NCBI RefSeq assembly: GCF_008642335.1
Contig: NZ_CP029191.1
Span: 310,001 to 374,000 of the forward strand
Length of the DNA stretch: 64,000 bases
DNA from: Streptomyces venezuelae
Lineage (GTDB): Bacteria; Actinomycetota; Actinomycetes; Streptomycetales; Streptomycetaceae
Reading direction: 5' to 3'
Position 1 is the first letter of the stretch. Each line of letters starts with the position of its first letter. The notes beneath the pieces are model-generated. The model ran no database searches. It was given only the letters and a program-made list of their open reading frames with translations, and had not been told where the DNA came from. Below are positions 32,236 through 43,215 of the stretch, piece after piece. The translations under genes were made by a program, and so were the position numbers.

Positions 32236-32565
32236 CTAGCCGAAGAACACCGAGTGCGGAACCGTGGCTCCGCCGTACACGCCACCGGTGTTGGGCGCCA
32301 GCGTGTCCTGCGGGAGGGTGCAGTCCTTGCCCCGGTAGAGCGTGGCCACGGTGTCGGTGAAGTTGTCGACGACGCCACCGCCGCCCGGCATCACGATGCA
32401 CTCGTCGTCCGACGGGTTCTCCATGACCTGCCGGAAGCCCGTGTCGGCCCGGTTGTAGGCGAACTTGCCCGACGCGGCCTCGGCGCTGGTCGACAGACCC
32501 GTCACCAGCACGGCCGCGGACGCGGCCACCACGGCCGACCTGCCCAGTCGTTTCCACTTGCCCAT
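32236..32565 (-). CDS. Secreted protein of unknown function
   Basis: A 109-residue precursor. The signal peptide has a basic n-region (MGKWKRLGR), a hydrophobic core and an AEA-A type cleavage near residue 31. The mature 78 residues hold two cysteines (ECIVMPGGGG... and KDCTLPQDT) that could form one disulfide. It is Gly/Asp/Thr-rich, and I know no family. AGGGG precedes ATG 32565. Stands alone between the acyltransferase (convergent) and the epimerase (divergent). Confidence 0.75.
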   Translation of the reverse strand: MGKWKRLGRSAVVAASAAVLVTGLSTSAEAASGKFAYNRADTGFRQVMENPSDDECIVMPGGGGVVDNFTDTVATLYRGKDCTLPQDTLAPNTGGVYGGATVPHSVFFG

Positions 32566-32770
32566 GGGAATCCCCTGTTCTGAAGCGGACGATGTCCACT
32601 CCAGGACAGCAGGACGGCGCCGGGCCCACCGCCACTCCCCCGGGAAGACACCCGAAAGGAGCGGCGCCGCCGCGTGCGCTCCCGGGGCACGCGACGCACG
32701 AGCGACCCGGCCCGTCTGCCGACAGCAGATTCCTCTTCTGCGCGCGGCGCCCCGCGCCTACGGTCCGATC

Positions 32771-33817
32771 ATGAAGAGCGCATTGGTGATCGGAGCGACG
32801 GGACAGATCGGGCGCGTCGCGGTGCGGGCCCTCGCCGAGGACGGCTGGGCGGTCCGGGCCGCGTCGCGGGGCGCGGGCCGCGACGAACGGTGGCCCGGGG
32901 ACGTACGAGCGGTGCGGCTCGACCGGGAGGACGACGCGGCGCTCGCGGGCGCGCTCGGCGACGGTGTGGACCTCGTGGTCGACATGGTGGCGTTCACGGC
33001 CGCGCACGCCCGGCAGTACGTGGAGTACGCGGACCGGATCGGGTCGGCCGTGGTGCTGTCCAGCGGGGCGGTCTACGCGGACGGGCGGGGCCGCGGCTTC
33101 GACACCCAGGACGAGCCCGACGGCTTCCCCGCGTACCCCGTGCCGATCCCGGAGAGCCAGCCCACGGTCGAGCCAGGCGACGCGACGTACGGCACCCGCA
33201 AGATCGGCATCGAGCGGGACCTCCTGGCGCTCGGCGACACGCTGCCGGTGACACTGTTGCGGGCCGGCGCGATCTACGGCCCGTACTGTCCCGCACCGCG
33301 CGAGCTGTACTTCGTGAAGCGGAACCTGGACAAGCGGCGCACGCGCGTCCTCACCCACGGAGGACGCAGCCGCTTCCACCCGGTGAGCGTGCACAACATC
33401 GCGGAGCTCGTCCGTCTCGCGGCCGCGCGCCCCGGTTCCCGGGTCCTCAACGCGGCCGATCCGGAGGCGTCCACGGTCGCGGAGATCGGCGCGGCGATCG
33501 ACCGCGTGATGGGGTTCGAGAGCGAGACGGTGACGGTGCCCGGCGAGGCCCCCGCCCCGAACGTCGGTGTCACCCCGTGGAGCACGGCGCATCCGGTCGT
33601 CTACGACATGTCGGCGGCGGAGCGGGAGCTGGGGTACCGCGCCGTGACGTCGTACGTCGACGCCCTGGAGGAGACGGTCGACTGGCTCACGAGCCGCCTG
33701 GGCGACCGCGACTGGCGCGAGGTGTTCCCGAGGATGGCGGCGAACTACGACCGGTCGGTCGACCTGTTCGACTACGCGGCGGAGGACGCGTGGCTGGCGG
33801 GAGACCGGATCTCCTGA
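32771..33817 (+). CDS. NAD-dependent epimerase/dehydratase (extended SDR)
   Basis: A 348-residue extended short-chain dehydrogenase. The NAD loop is ALVIGATGQIGRVAVRAL; the active site shows VVLSSGAVYADG and YGTRKIGIE (YxxxK). The C-terminal half has FHPVSVHNIAELVRLAA, which resembles nucleotide-sugar epimerases. ATG 32771 has no Shine-Dalgarno; TACGGT (32759-32764) ends 6 bp upstream, so a leaderless transcript is likely. Substrate unknown. A strong terminator separates it from convergent tap. Confidence 0.9.
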   Translation: MKSALVIGATGQIGRVAVRALAEDGWAVRAASRGAGRDERWPGDVRAVRLDREDDAALAGALGDGVDLVVDMVAFTAAHARQYVEYADRIGSAVVLSSGAVYADGRGRGFDTQDEPDGFPAYPVPIPESQPTVEPGDATYGTRKIGIERDLLALGDTLPVTLLRAGAIYGPYCPAPRELYFVKRNLDKRRTRVLTHGGRSRFHPVSVHNIAELVRLAAARPGSRVLNAADPEASTVAEIGAAIDRVMGFESETVTVPGEAPAPNVGVTPWSTAHPVVYDMSAAERELGYRAVTSYVDALEETVDWLTSRLGDRDWREVFPRMAANYDRSVDLFDYAAEDAWLAGDRIS

Positions 33818-33834
33818 GCCACCGGATACAGGAG

Positions 33835-33870
33835 ACGGCCGCCACCGGGATTCGCGCCGGTGGCGGCCGT
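33835..33870. terminator. Bidirectional terminator between epimerase and tap
   Basis: Perfect 14-bp stem: ACGGCCGCCACCGG (33835-33848) and CCGGTGGCGGCCGT (33857-33870) around an 8-base loop, midway between two convergent genes. Confidence 0.85.
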
Positions 33871-33899
33871 GCAGGTCACCTCATGCGTTACGGCTCGCG

Positions 33900-35525
33900 T
33901 TACGGCTTGGGCGTGGCGTGCGGGCCGCAGGTGACGTCGGACGCGTCGACCTCGCCGGTCAACAGGTAGGCGTCGACGCGGGTGTTCAGGCACGGGTTGG
34001 CGAGGTTGGTGATGCCGTGGGAACCGGCGTCCTTCTCCGTCACCAGGCGGGAGCCCTTGAGGCGCTTGTGCAGCTCGACGGCGCCCGGGTACGGCGTGGC
34101 GGCGTCACGCGTGGACTGCATGATCAGCGTCTTCGGCAGACCCTTGTGGGTCCCGACCTCGATCGGACGCTGCTGCTTGCTCGACCAGGTCGCGCAGGGC
34201 AGGTTCATCCAGGCGTTGCCCCAGGTCATGAAGGGGCTGGTCTTGTGGATGCGGGTGTTGTCGCGGTCCCACTTCTTCCAGCTGCGCGGCCACTTGGCGT
34301 CGGCGCACTCGACGGCGGTGTAGACGGCGTTGCCGTTCTCGCTCGCGATGTTGCCCGCGGTGTCGGAGAGGTCGGGGCTCGCCGCATCGATGAGGGGCTT
34401 CGGGTCGCCGGCGACGTACTTGCTCCAGTTCGTGGCGATCTCGACCCAGTACGAGTCGTAGTACGGCGCGTTCTGGAAGTACGACTGCAGCTCGGCCGGG
34501 CCGACGACGCCGTTCAGGGGCTGCTTCTTGGCGGTGGCGCGCAGCTTCTCCCACTGGGCGCGGACCTCGGTGTAGGTGCCGCCGAGGTGGAAGGCGGAGT
34601 CGTTCTTCGCGACCCACGTCATCCAGTCGATGAGGCGCTTCTCGAAGGCGACGTCCTGGTCGAGGTTGACCTCGTACCAGATCTTGTCCGTGCGCGGGTT
34701 GACGACGGAGTCGAAGATCATGCGGCGCACGTGCGTCGGGTAGAGGGTGCTGTAGACCGCGCCCAGGTAGGTGCCGTAGGAGACACCGAGGAAGTTCAGC
34801 TTCTTCTCGCCGAGCGCGGCGCGGATCACGTCCAGGTCGCGTGCGGTGTTGGGCGTCGTCATGTGCGGCAGCATGTCGCCGCTGCGCTCCTGGCAGCCGT
34901 CGGCGTACTCGGCGGCGAGCTTGCGCTGGGCGCGCTTGTCGGCCTCGCTGTCGGGAATCGGGTCCAGCTTGGGCGCCTTCACGAACTCCTGCGGGTCGAC
35001 GCAGGATATGGGCGCGGAGTGGCCGACGCCGCGCGGGTCGAAGCCCACGAAGTCGTACGCCTTGGAGGTCTTCTCCCAGAGCTTGTTCTTGGTGGTGACA
35101 CGGCGCGGGAAGCGCATGCCGGAGCCGCCGGGGCCACCGGGGTTGTAGACGAGGGCGCCCTGTCGCTCGTCCTTGGTGCCGGTGCTGCCGATGCGGTCGA
35201 CGGCGATCTTGATCTTCTTGCCGTCGGGCTTGGCGTAGTCGACGGGGACGGTGACCCAGCCGCACTGGATGGGCTTCTCGAGCCCCCAGTCGGCGGGGCA
35301 GTCCCGCCAGTCGATGCCGGACTTCGCGGCGCGCTGCGCGGCGAGGACGGCGCCGCGCATCTCACGGTCCTTGCCGGAGCGGGCCGCGTCGGTCCGCGGC
35401 GTCGAAGCGGCGTCGGCGTTCGCCGTCGGGGCTGCGACGGCACCGGCTATCAGCGTCGCCGCGACGAGGGCCCCCGCGGATCCGAACACCGCCGTCCGCC
35501 GTCTGGTCCCTGGGGTCCTTCTCAA
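33900..35525 (-). CDS. tap: Secreted tripeptidyl aminopeptidase
   Basis: An exported alpha/beta-hydrolase peptidase (S33 family), about 541 residues, that removes tripeptides from protein N-termini. The signal region is RRTPGTRRRTAVFGSAGALVAATLIAG; the body closely matches S. lividans Tap as I remember it. The nucleophile is Ser in LGVSYGTYLGAVY; Asp is in QSTRDAATPY and His in DAGSHGITNL. I prefer the TTG start at 35525 because GGGAGG lies 6 bp upstream and the N-terminus then matches Tap; ATG 35543 is the alternative. Its substrates are extracellular proteins, and its protease action pairs with the SSI-type inhibitor nearby. Confidence 0.94.
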   Translation of the reverse strand: MRRTPGTRRRTAVFGSAGALVAATLIAGAVAAPTANADAASTPRTDAARSGKDREMRGAVLAAQRAAKSGIDWRDCPADWGLEKPIQCGWVTVPVDYAKPDGKKIKIAVDRIGSTGTKDERQGALVYNPGGPGGSGMRFPRRVTTKNKLWEKTSKAYDFVGFDPRGVGHSAPISCVDPQEFVKAPKLDPIPDSEADKRAQRKLAAEYADGCQERSGDMLPHMTTPNTARDLDVIRAALGEKKLNFLGVSYGTYLGAVYSTLYPTHVRRMIFDSVVNPRTDKIWYEVNLDQDVAFEKRLIDWMTWVAKNDSAFHLGGTYTEVRAQWEKLRATAKKQPLNGVVGPAELQSYFQNAPYYDSYWVEIATNWSKYVAGDPKPLIDAASPDLSDTAGNIASENGNAVYTAVECADAKWPRSWKKWDRDNTRIHKTSPFMTWGNAWMNLPCATWSSKQQRPIEVGTHKGLPKTLIMQSTRDAATPYPGAVELHKRLKGSRLVTEKDAGSHGITNLANPCLNTRVDAYLLTGEVDASDVTCGPHATPKP

Positions 35526-35629
35526 GTCGGGCCTCCCGCACATCGATTCGAGCAGATTCGATCAGTACGGGGGATCCTTGCGTCTGTGGGGTGGCCGAGA
35601 ACAGATGGGGGGACTGTTCTTTACTAATC

Positions 35630-35660
35630 CGATAACCGGTGTGGGTGGTACCGGCTATCG
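35630..35660. promoter_or_regulatory. Inverted repeat between tap and nitronate monooxygenase genes
   Basis: CGATAACCGGT (35630-35640) and ACCGGCTATCG (35650-35660) pair at 10 of 11 positions around a 9-bp loop, in the 267-bp divergent region. Operator or leader hairpin; undecided. Confidence 0.5.
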
Positions 35661-35792
35661 GCGTGACGGGTTCAGACCGTGGGGATGGGTTCGCCCGTGG
35701 CCCGGCTGGCCGGTTCCTGCGGCTTCGTGGGTGGCCGGTTCGCGGGAGAATCGTTGCCGCGGGGTCGGACGCAGGCCGGGGAGGACGCCGAC

Positions 35793-36812
35793 ATGAGTGT
35801 GCTGTCGACCAGGCTCACCGAGAAGTACGCCGTCCCCCATCCGTTCGTCTGCGCCGGGATGGGCATCGTCGGCGGCAACCCCGAACTGGCGGTGGCCGTC
35901 GCCGAGGCGGGGGGTATCGGCGCGGTGGGAGCCGCTTTCATGCCCCCGGACGTCCTGCGGCAGACCATCCACGAGGTACGCAAGGGCGTCGGGCGTGCAC
36001 CGTTCCACATCAACCTGATCACGTACTTCGACAACTCCGAGCACGTCTCCGTCTGCGCCGAGGAGCAGGTGCCGATCGTCTCGTACCACTGGGGCCACCC
36101 ACCGGCCGAACAGCTCGAACAGCTCCGTGCGGCAGGGGTTTCGGTGTGGGAGCAGGTGGGCTCCGCCGACGCGGCCAGGCGTGCCGTCGACGACGGTGTG
36201 GAGGCGGTCGTCGCGCAGGGCTGGGAGGCCGGCGGGCACAACTTCGGCGGGCTGCCCACCATGGTCGGTGTGCCCGCCGTCGTCGACGCGGTGGGAGATC
36301 GCGCGCTGGTCCTCGCCGCGGGCGGCATCACCGACGGCCGCCAGGTCGCCGCGGCCCTCTGTCTGGGCGCCGACGGCGTCTGGGTGGGCACGCGCATGGC
36401 CGCCACGCGTGAGGCGCAGGTGCATCCGGAGCACCATCGTCGCCTCGTCGCGGCCCTGGGCGAGGACACGGTGCTCACCGCGATCTTCGGCCCCGAGTGG
36501 CCGGAGTTCAACCCGATGCGGGTGCAGCGCGACCGCGTGGTGGCCGAGTGGCACGACCGTCTCGCCGAAGTGCCGAGCGCCCGCGACGCGCTGGAACAGG
36601 TGGGCACGACCGTCCTTCAGGGCGAGGAGACCGTGCTGCGCAAGTTCAACGTACTGCCGCCCGTGCCGGCGACCGAGGCGGACTGGGAGGAGATGCCCTG
36701 GCTGATGGGCCAGGGCGTCGGCCTCATCCACGACATCAGGCCCGCCGGCGACGTCGTCCACGAGATGATGGGGCAGGCCGAGGAGGTGCTGACGGGGCGT
36801 CGGCAGCGGTGA
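35793..36812 (+). CDS. Nitronate monooxygenase-like flavoprotein
   Basis: A 339-residue TIM-barrel FMN enzyme of the NPD/2-nitropropane dioxygenase family. It shows VCAGMGIVGGNPELAVAVAEAGGIGAVG near the N-terminus, the FMN-phosphate motifs QGWEAGGHNFG (with the family His), LVLAAGGITDGRQVAAAL and GADGVWVGTRMAAT. Such enzymes oxidise nitronates (propionate 3-nitronate detoxification), and some have other roles. GGGAGGA precedes ATG 35793. Monocistronic. Confidence 0.9.
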   Translation: MSVLSTRLTEKYAVPHPFVCAGMGIVGGNPELAVAVAEAGGIGAVGAAFMPPDVLRQTIHEVRKGVGRAPFHINLITYFDNSEHVSVCAEEQVPIVSYHWGHPPAEQLEQLRAAGVSVWEQVGSADAARRAVDDGVEAVVAQGWEAGGHNFGGLPTMVGVPAVVDAVGDRALVLAAGGITDGRQVAAALCLGADGVWVGTRMAATREAQVHPEHHRRLVAALGEDTVLTAIFGPEWPEFNPMRVQRDRVVAEWHDRLAEVPSARDALEQVGTTVLQGEETVLRKFNVLPPVPATEADWEEMPWLMGQGVGLIHDIRPAGDVVHEMMGQAEEVLTGRRQR

Positions 36813-36863
36813 CGGGGATGCCCGGCCAATGGCCTCTCGGCGCTCGGTACGTAGGATGCTTGC

Positions 36864-37157
36864 ATGCCCATGCCGAGACCCAGGCACCGCCGTACGTGGA
36901 TCGCCACCTGGGCGGTGCTGTGCGCGGGCGGGGTCGCGGCCACCGCCGCGTTGAACGCCTCGTCCACGCCGGACCGGCCACCCGAGGAGCCCGTCAGCGC
37001 TCAGTGCCGGGCCTACATCGCCGAGGTCGACCGGCAGTTGGCCGAGGCCGAGCAGGGCGGCCGGAGGGACAGAGTGCAGGCCTACGCGGGCATCCGGAAC
37101 AGCGGCGAGGACGACTGCGACGACGAACTCGCCCGCCATCTTCGAGAGATCCGATAG
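36864..37157 (+). CDS. Small exported or membrane-anchored hypothetical protein
   Basis: A 97-residue protein: basic start (MPMPRPRHRRTW), one hydrophobic helix (IATWAVLCAGGVAATAALNA), then a charged helical domain with two Cys (SAQCRAYIAEVD and EDDCDDELARHL) about 45 residues apart. TAGGAT (36852-36857) ends 6 bp before the ATG, so it is probably leaderless. No family recognised. It converges on ureD with 24 bp between. Confidence 0.65.
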   Translation: MPMPRPRHRRTWIATWAVLCAGGVAATAALNASSTPDRPPEEPVSAQCRAYIAEVDRQLAEAEQGGRRDRVQAYAGIRNSGEDDCDDELARHLREIR

Positions 37158-37181
37158 CCCGCCCTCGGCGTCGCCCCGCCC

Positions 37182-38011
37182 TCACCCCAGACGACGCAGA
37201 GCCTCGTCCATCGCCCTGCGGACCAGTAGCGCGTCCGGTGCGACGGCCGTGACCAGGACGCCCGGGCCCGCGAGCGGCGTGATCGCGGCCCACTCCCCCA
37301 GCGGTTCGGCGGGGGGCTTCTCGTGCGCGTACTCCGGTCGTACGACGATGAGTTGACCGATCGCGCGATGGCCCGCCAGGACCGCGGGGCCGTCCCAGCC
37401 GCCGGGGGCACCGGGGCCGCAGGCCAGTTCCTGGTCGAGGAGCAGGTGTCCGGCACGGCGTACCGTGAGGCGGCTGGTGAGGCGGCCCGGGACCTCTCCC
37501 GTGCGGCCGAGGACCTGCTCCTCGCGCAGCACCAGGCGTGCACCCGCGGCCAGTTCGGCGCTGGTCGTGACGCGCAGGTCGCTGCCGCACACCGAGATCA
37601 GCTGTTCCGGCAGCCAGTGCAGTTCGGCGCCGTCGGCCACGGACAGGCGGACGTCGTAGCGTGCCGCCTTCTCCGTCTGGCCCGGCAGCGCCATGGTGGC
37701 CGCCGCCGAGTCCATGTGGAGTGCGGCCCCGGCGTGGACGGCCGCCTCGACGGTGAGGTGGTCGCCGCCGAGGGGACCACTCATCGCCCCGACCAGCGTC
37801 ACGCGCGCCGTGCGGCCCGTGGAGCGGGTGCGGCGCAGCGCGAGCGGGCCCTCGCCGTCGAGTACCGGCAGGGCGACGCGGCCGCGGTCATCGGTGCGTG
37901 CCTCCACGCGGGCGGTGGCGCGGATACCCGCGGCGTTCGGTCGCCTCCCGTCGGCGCCGGGGTGCGGGACGGCGTCCGCGACGGCCGCACCCCGGGACGC
38001 GAGGTCCACCG

Positions 38012-38015
<4 letters not shown>
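37182..38015 (-). CDS. ureD: Urease accessory protein UreD
   Basis: A 277-residue chaperone that docks UreF and UreG on apo-urease for nickel delivery. The conserved [24 protein letters not shown] and [20 protein letters not shown] segments are visible. GTG 38015 overlaps the ureG stop by 4 bp (GTGA), so I choose it over a GTG five codons upstream. Last gene of the ure operon. Confidence 0.92.
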
Positions 38016-38695
<680 letters not shown>

Positions 38696-38772
38696 GTTGC
38701 TGCTCCTTCGTGTGGTGCCGGTGGTGCGGAGAGAGGCAGGTGTGCGGAGACCCGTACGGGCAGCCGCGAGGG

Positions 38773-39447
38773 CTAGGACGCGAAGAGCCGCACGGGCCAT
38801 GCCGCGTGGGCCTCCGCGCTGATCTCCAGGAGCGGCGCGGACGCCGCGGGCAGCGCGTCGACGCCCTCGTCGACGGCGCGTCGCGCGGTTTCGGCGGCCC
38901 GGTGTGCCACCTCGTCGACGTCCGGGGCGAGCCGGGCGAGTACGGCCGTGGCGTCGAAGGGGTCGAGGCTGAGGAGCCGTACGGTGGCGGTCGCGGGGCC
39001 GCTGATCCCTTCGTACGCCGAGCAGTACGCGGCGTCCTCGGGGCCGAGTCCGGCGGCGCGGGCGGCGAGCCCGAGGACCACCGGCTGGTGGGCCCCCTTG
39101 GGAAACTGCCGGGCCAGCGCGTCCAGTTCGGGGTGCGGCCAGGTCGCGCGGGCGGCCCGCATCATCTGCCGGCCGAGGCGCCGCGCGGCGATGCGCAGGG
39201 CCGGTGACGGCGTGCGGGCGTCCGCAGCCGCGTCCAGGGCGCCCGGGTCGACGCCGAGGGCGGCGGCCGCGGCGAGGGCGGCCGCCACGAGCCCGGAGGT
39301 GTGCAGCCGGCCCCGGCAGAACGCCTCCAGGCTCGCCGCACCGGTGATGCGGCCCGCCTTGACGGCCGCTTCGGCCCCGCCGGAGTGGGCGTGCCCACCG
39401 GCGGGGAAGCGGCCGTCGGCCAGGACGAGGAGTGCTGCTCGTGACAT
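38773..39447 (-). CDS. ureF: Urease accessory protein UreF
   Basis: A 224-residue all-helical protein: [24 protein letters not shown] at the N-terminus and [22 protein letters not shown] near the C-terminus, both typical of UreF. It bridges UreD and UreG. It lies between ureC and ureG in the operon, 61 bp after ureC. Confidence 0.93.
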   Translation of the reverse strand: MSRAALLVLADGRFPAGGHAHSGGAEAAVKAGRITGAASLEAFCRGRLHTSGLVAAALAAAAALGVDPGALDAAADARTPSPALRIAARRLGRQMMRAARATWPHPELDALARQFPKGAHQPVVLGLAARAAGLGPEDAAYCSAYEGISGPATATVRLLSLDPFDATAVLARLAPDVDEVAHRAAETARRAVDEGVDALPAASAPLLEISAEAHAAWPVRLFAS

Positions 39448-39508
39448 GTGATCGTCGCCAGCTGTCGAGGGTGGAGGATCGGGGAGCGGGTTTCCGGCCG
39501 TCAGGCCG

Positions 39509-41230
39509 TCAGAACAGGAAGTACCGCTGTGCCAGCGGCAGTTCCGCCGCCGGTGACGGTTCGACGAGTTCTCCGTCGATCGTCACGGCGAAGCTGTCCG
39601 CCGCGACCTCGACCCGGGGCAGCGCGTCGTTCTCGCGCATGTCGGCCTTGCTGCGCCCCCGCGTGGAGCGGATCGCGGCGAACGGCTTGTCGAGGCCCAG
39701 GCGTTCCGGCAGTCCGTCGTCCAGGGCCGACTGGGTCACGAAGTTGACCGAGTTCAGGGCCGGGGCCCTGCCGTGTGCCCCGTACATCCGTCGGGGCAGC
39801 ACCGGCTGCGGGGTCGGGATGGAGGCGTTCGCGTCGCCCATCTGCGCGTACGCGATCTGGCCGCCCTTGATGACGAGCTGCGGCTTGACGCCGAAGAACG
39901 CCGGTTCCCACAGGACGAGGTCGGCGAGCTTGCCGGACTCGACCGAGCCGAGCTCGTGGTCGATTCCCTGGGCGACCGCCGCGTTGATCGTGTATTTGGC
40001 GACATAGCGACGCGCGCGGCGGTTGTCGGCACGGGTGTCCCCGGGCAGGAAACCGCGGCGTCGCTTCATCACGTGCGCGGTCTGCCACGTACGCATGATC
40101 ACTTCGCCGATGCGCCCCATCGCCTGGGAGTCCGACGACATGATCGAGATGGCGCCGAGGTCGTGGAGGATGTCCTCCGCCCCGATCGTGCTGGGCCTGA
40201 TGCGCGACTCGGCGAAGGCGAGGTCCTCGGGGACGGCCGGGTTCAGGTGGTGGCAGACCATCAGCATGTCGAGGTGCTCCTCGACGGTGTTGACGGTGTG
40301 CGGCCGGGTGGGGTTGGTGGAGCTCGGCAGCATGTTGGGCAGCGAGACCGCCGTGATCATGTCGGGCGCGTGCCCGCCGCCCGCGCCCTCGACGTGGAAG
40401 GCGTGCAGCGTGCGGCCCGCGACCGCGTCGAACGTGGCGTCGATGAAGCCGGCCTCGTTCAGCGTGTCGGTGTGGACGGCGAGCTGGGCGCCGGTCTCCT
40501 CGCAGACGTTCAGACACGCGTCGATCGTGGCGGGCGTCGCGCCCCAGTCCTCGTGGATCTTGAAGCTGACGGCGCCGGCGCGCAGCTGGGCGTGCATCGA
40601 CTCGGCGTTGACCGTGTTGCCCTTGCCGAGGAAGCCGATGTTGACCGGGCTGGACTCCAGCGCGGCGAACATCCGGGCCAGGTGCCAGGCGCCCGGCGTG
40701 ATGGTCGTGGCCTTGCTGCCCTCGGCGGGCCCCGTACCGCCGCCGAAGAGCGTGGTGACACCGGAGGCGAGCGCCTCGTCGACGATGGTCGGCGAGATGA
40801 AGTGGATGTGGGTGTCGATGCCGCCCGCGGTGAGGATCTTGCCGTTGCCCGCGATGACCTCGGTCTCGGGGCCGATGACGAGGTCGGGGTGGACGCCGTC
40901 CATGGTGTCCGGGTTGCCGGACTTGCCGATGCCGGTGATGCGGCCGTCGCGGATGCCTATGTCGGCCTTGACGATGCCCCAGTGGTCGATGACCACCGCG
41001 CCGGTGATGACGGTGTCGGGCGCACCTTCGGCGCGGGTGGTGCGGGACTGGCCCATCGACTCGCGGATGACCTTGCCGCCGCCGAACACGGACTCGTCGC
41101 CGGAGCGGCCGGGTCCGCCCGAGCGGTCCTCCTCGATCTCGATCAGGAGGTCGGTGTCGGCGAGCCGGATCCGGTCGCCCGCCGTGGGGCCGAACAGATC
41201 GGCGTACGCGGCACGGGACAGCTCAGGCAT
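39509..41230 (-). CDS. ureC: Urease alpha subunit
   Basis: The 573-residue catalytic subunit. Ligands of the two nickels can be read: HIHF in [12 protein letters not shown], the lysine to be carbamylated in [13 protein letters not shown], His residues in [13 protein letters not shown] and [15 protein letters not shown], and Asp in [13 protein letters not shown]. The flap Cys is in [16 protein letters not shown] 41230 overlaps ureB by 8 bp. Length and motifs are normal for an active enzyme hydrolysing urea to ammonia and carbamate. Confidence 0.97.
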   Translation of the reverse strand: MPELSRAAYADLFGPTAGDRIRLADTDLLIEIEEDRSGGPGRSGDESVFGGGKVIRESMGQSRTTRAEGAPDTVITGAVVIDHWGIVKADIGIRDGRITGIGKSGNPDTMDGVHPDLVIGPETEVIAGNGKILTAGGIDTHIHFISPTIVDEALASGVTTLFGGGTGPAEGSKATTITPGAWHLARMFAALESSPVNIGFLGKGNTVNAESMHAQLRAGAVSFKIHEDWGATPATIDACLNVCEETGAQLAVHTDTLNEAGFIDATFDAVAGRTLHAFHVEGAGGGHAPDMITAVSLPNMLPSSTNPTRPHTVNTVEEHLDMLMVCHHLNPAVPEDLAFAESRIRPSTIGAEDILHDLGAISIMSSDSQAMGRIGEVIMRTWQTAHVMKRRRGFLPGDTRADNRRARRYVAKYTINAAVAQGIDHELGSVESGKLADLVLWEPAFFGVKPQLVIKGGQIAYAQMGDANASIPTPQPVLPRRMYGAHGRAPALNSVNFVTQSALDDGLPERLGLDKPFAAIRSTRGRSKADMRENDALPRVEVAADSFAVTIDGELVEPSPAAELPLAQRYFLF

Positions 41231-41567
41231 CGAGGGCACCTCCGGTCTCGCCACGCAGGCCCGGCACGACACGCTTGCCGGCCAGCGGGACGAGTTCGAC
41301 GTCGACGGGGATTCCGGGCTCGAAGCGCACGGCGGTTCCGGCGGCGATGTTGAGCCGCTTTCCGTGCGCGGCGCCGCGGTCGAAGTCAAGACCCGGATTG
41401 GCCTCGGCGAAGTGGTAGTGGGAGCCGACCTGGACGGGCCGGTCGGCTGCGTTGAGGACGGTGAGGCGGGTGACCTCGCGGCCCTCGTTGTAGGGGACGG
41501 GCTCGTCCGCGAAGAGGATCTCTCCGGGGATCAGCCCTTGTCCCGTGCCGTGCGGAGCGGCATGCAT
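41223..41567 (-). CDS. ureB: Urease beta subunit
   Basis: A 114-residue subunit: [45 protein letters not shown] and [10 protein letters not shown] are family-typical. It lies 16 bp after ureA and overlaps ureC by 8 bp, so ureABC are translated as one block. Confidence 0.95.
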   Translation of the reverse strand: MHAAPHGTGQGLIPGEILFADEPVPYNEGREVTRLTVLNAADRPVQVGSHYHFAEANPGLDFDRGAAHGKRLNIAAGTAVRFEPGIPVDVELVPLAGKRVVPGLRGETGGALDA

Positions 41568-41583
41568 GTGACGCGAACTCCCG

Positions 41584-41886
<303 letters not shown>

Positions 41887-42165
41887 GGTTCCCACCTCAA
41901 GTCCTCGCCCGAACCATGCGGGGTCCGGTCGCCGCGGCCACCGCGACGGGTATAGATGTAACACACATCGAAAGCGCGCGATCTTGCGCACCCCGGATAG
42001 AAAAACCGCTGGTGGCGTGGCACGGGAGGGTAGTTGGAAGGAGTTTCAACGAGGTTAACCAGTCATTGACCATCGCATGACTGTCCGCTGGGCTGCGCCA
42101 TACCTGTCGATGCCCTGGGCAACCTTTCGAGGACCCGGGCGCAGCTCAGGGAATGTGCCGAACTG
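41887..42165. promoter_or_regulatory. ure promoter region with several inverted repeats
   Basis: Signals in this gap: GTAAC then GAAAG 7 bp later (41958-41974), loosely like a GlnR half-site pair (GlnR controls ureA in S. coelicolor, established); an imperfect palindrome GTTGGAA...TTTCAAC (42033-42050); GTTAAC (42054-42059); and perfect 7-bp arms CAGTCAT (42060-42066)/ATGACTG (42077-42083). No gene seen. Confidence 0.5.
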
Positions 42166-42444
42166 TTACGTCGCCCGCGGACCGTGGTGTTCCGCCGCGA
42201 TGCCGAACCGCTGCCGCTCGGACGGCGCGGGTGTCACCGACCCGACCGACGTGACCGTACTGACCGTCCGCTCCTCCGTGTCCGCCGCGAGCCCTTCGAG
42301 ACGCTCCAGATCGGCGGCGGACACCAGCGCCACGAGCGGCTTGCCGTGCCGCGTGACGACGACCCGCTCACCTCCGTAGACGACGCGGTTGATGAGCTCG
42401 GCGAGCTCTGCGCGGGCTTGCGTCACCGGAATCTCGTAGGCCAT
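42166..42444 (-). CDS. Phd/YefM-family antitoxin, no adjacent toxin
   Basis: A 92-residue protein. MAYEIPVTQARAELAELINRVVYGGERVVVTRHGKPLVALVSAADLERLEGL is a textbook Phd/YefM DNA-binding domain (about residues 1-55), followed by a disordered toxin-binding tail. No Doc, YoeB or VapC gene lies next to it; the neighbours are ure genes and a divergent clpP. It is either an orphan antitoxin or a stand-alone regulator, perhaps of the divergent clpP gene. Phd antitoxins are normally Clp substrates, as known for the family. Confidence 0.87.
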   Translation of the reverse strand: MAYEIPVTQARAELAELINRVVYGGERVVVTRHGKPLVALVSAADLERLEGLAADTEERTVSTVTSVGSVTPAPSERQRFGIAAEHHGPRAT

Positions 42445-42502
42445 GCGTCCAGCTTAGACGCCACTCTTCGCGGGGCCGGGCATGAGCAAGCCCCCATGCG
42501 TT

Positions 42503-42528
42503 ACGTACGTCCTGTACATTTTTTACAG
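42503..42528. promoter_or_regulatory. Palindromes in phd-clpP divergent promoter
   Basis: ACGTACGT (42503-42510) is followed by CTGTACATTTTTTACAG (42512-42528), perfect 5-bp arms CTGTA/TACAG around a T-rich spacer. Then the 10-mer ACCGGAAGAG occurs twice in tandem (42531-42550), with GGAAGAG acting as the clpP ribosome site. Confidence 0.55.
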
Positions 42529-42559
42529 AGACCGGAAGAGACCGGAAGAGAGGCGCGCC

Positions 42560-43207
42560 ATGAACCGTCCGCACCGTCCACCGTCCGCCCGTCACGTCCT
42601 GCCCGAGTTCACCGAACGCACCAGTTCGGGGGCGCGGACCATGGATCCGTACTCCAAACTCCTCGAAGAGCGCATCGTCTTTCTCGGCACCCCCATCGAC
42701 GACACCTCCGCGAACGACGTGATGGCGCAGTTCATGCATCTCGAGTACCAGGCGCCGGACCGCGACATCTCGCTGTACATCAACTCACCCGGCGGCTCGT
42801 TCAGTGCGATGACGGCGATCTACGACACCATGCAGTTCGTCAGGTGCGACGTGGAGACGACCTGCCTGGGGCAGGCCGCGTCCGCCGCCGCCGTGCTGCT
42901 CGCCGCCGGCACACCCGGCAAGCGGTTCGCGCTGCCCGGCGCGCGCGTCCTCATCCATCAGCCCGCCATCGCCGAACCGCTCAGGGGTCAGGCCACGGAC
43001 CTCGCGATCCAGGCCGACGAACTCCTGCGTACACGGCGGCTGTTGGAGGAGATGCTCGCGCGCCACACGGGGCGGAGCGGGGAGCGGATCGCCGCGGACA
43101 TCGAGCGGGACAAGATCCTCGACGCCCCCGCCGCCGTCGCGTACGGCCTTGTGGACCGGATCATTCCGAGCCGCAAGACGTCGCTCGCCGCCCGCGACCC
43201 GAGGTGA
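42560..43207 (+). CDS. ClpP-family protease subunit (paralogue)
   Basis: A 215-residue ClpP. The triad is intact: Ser in [16 protein letters not shown], His in VLIHQPAI, Asp in [10 protein letters not shown]. The Met after the nucleophile of standard ClpP (AASMG) is replaced by Ala. An N-terminal extension of about 25 residues precedes the core ([23 protein letters not shown]). Streptomyces have several clpP genes; this one is not in a clpP1P2 or clpP3P4 pair here. Downstream, a small protein is coupled. The Phd-type antitoxin is divergent. Confidence 0.9.
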   Translation: MNRPHRPPSARHVLPEFTERTSSGARTMDPYSKLLEERIVFLGTPIDDTSANDVMAQFMHLEYQAPDRDISLYINSPGGSFSAMTAIYDTMQFVRCDVETTCLGQAASAAAVLLAAGTPGKRFALPGARVLIHQPAIAEPLRGQATDLAIQADELLRTRRLLEEMLARHTGRSGERIAADIERDKILDAPAAVAYGLVDRIIPSRKTSLAARDPR

Positions 43208-43215
43208 CCCCGCCG

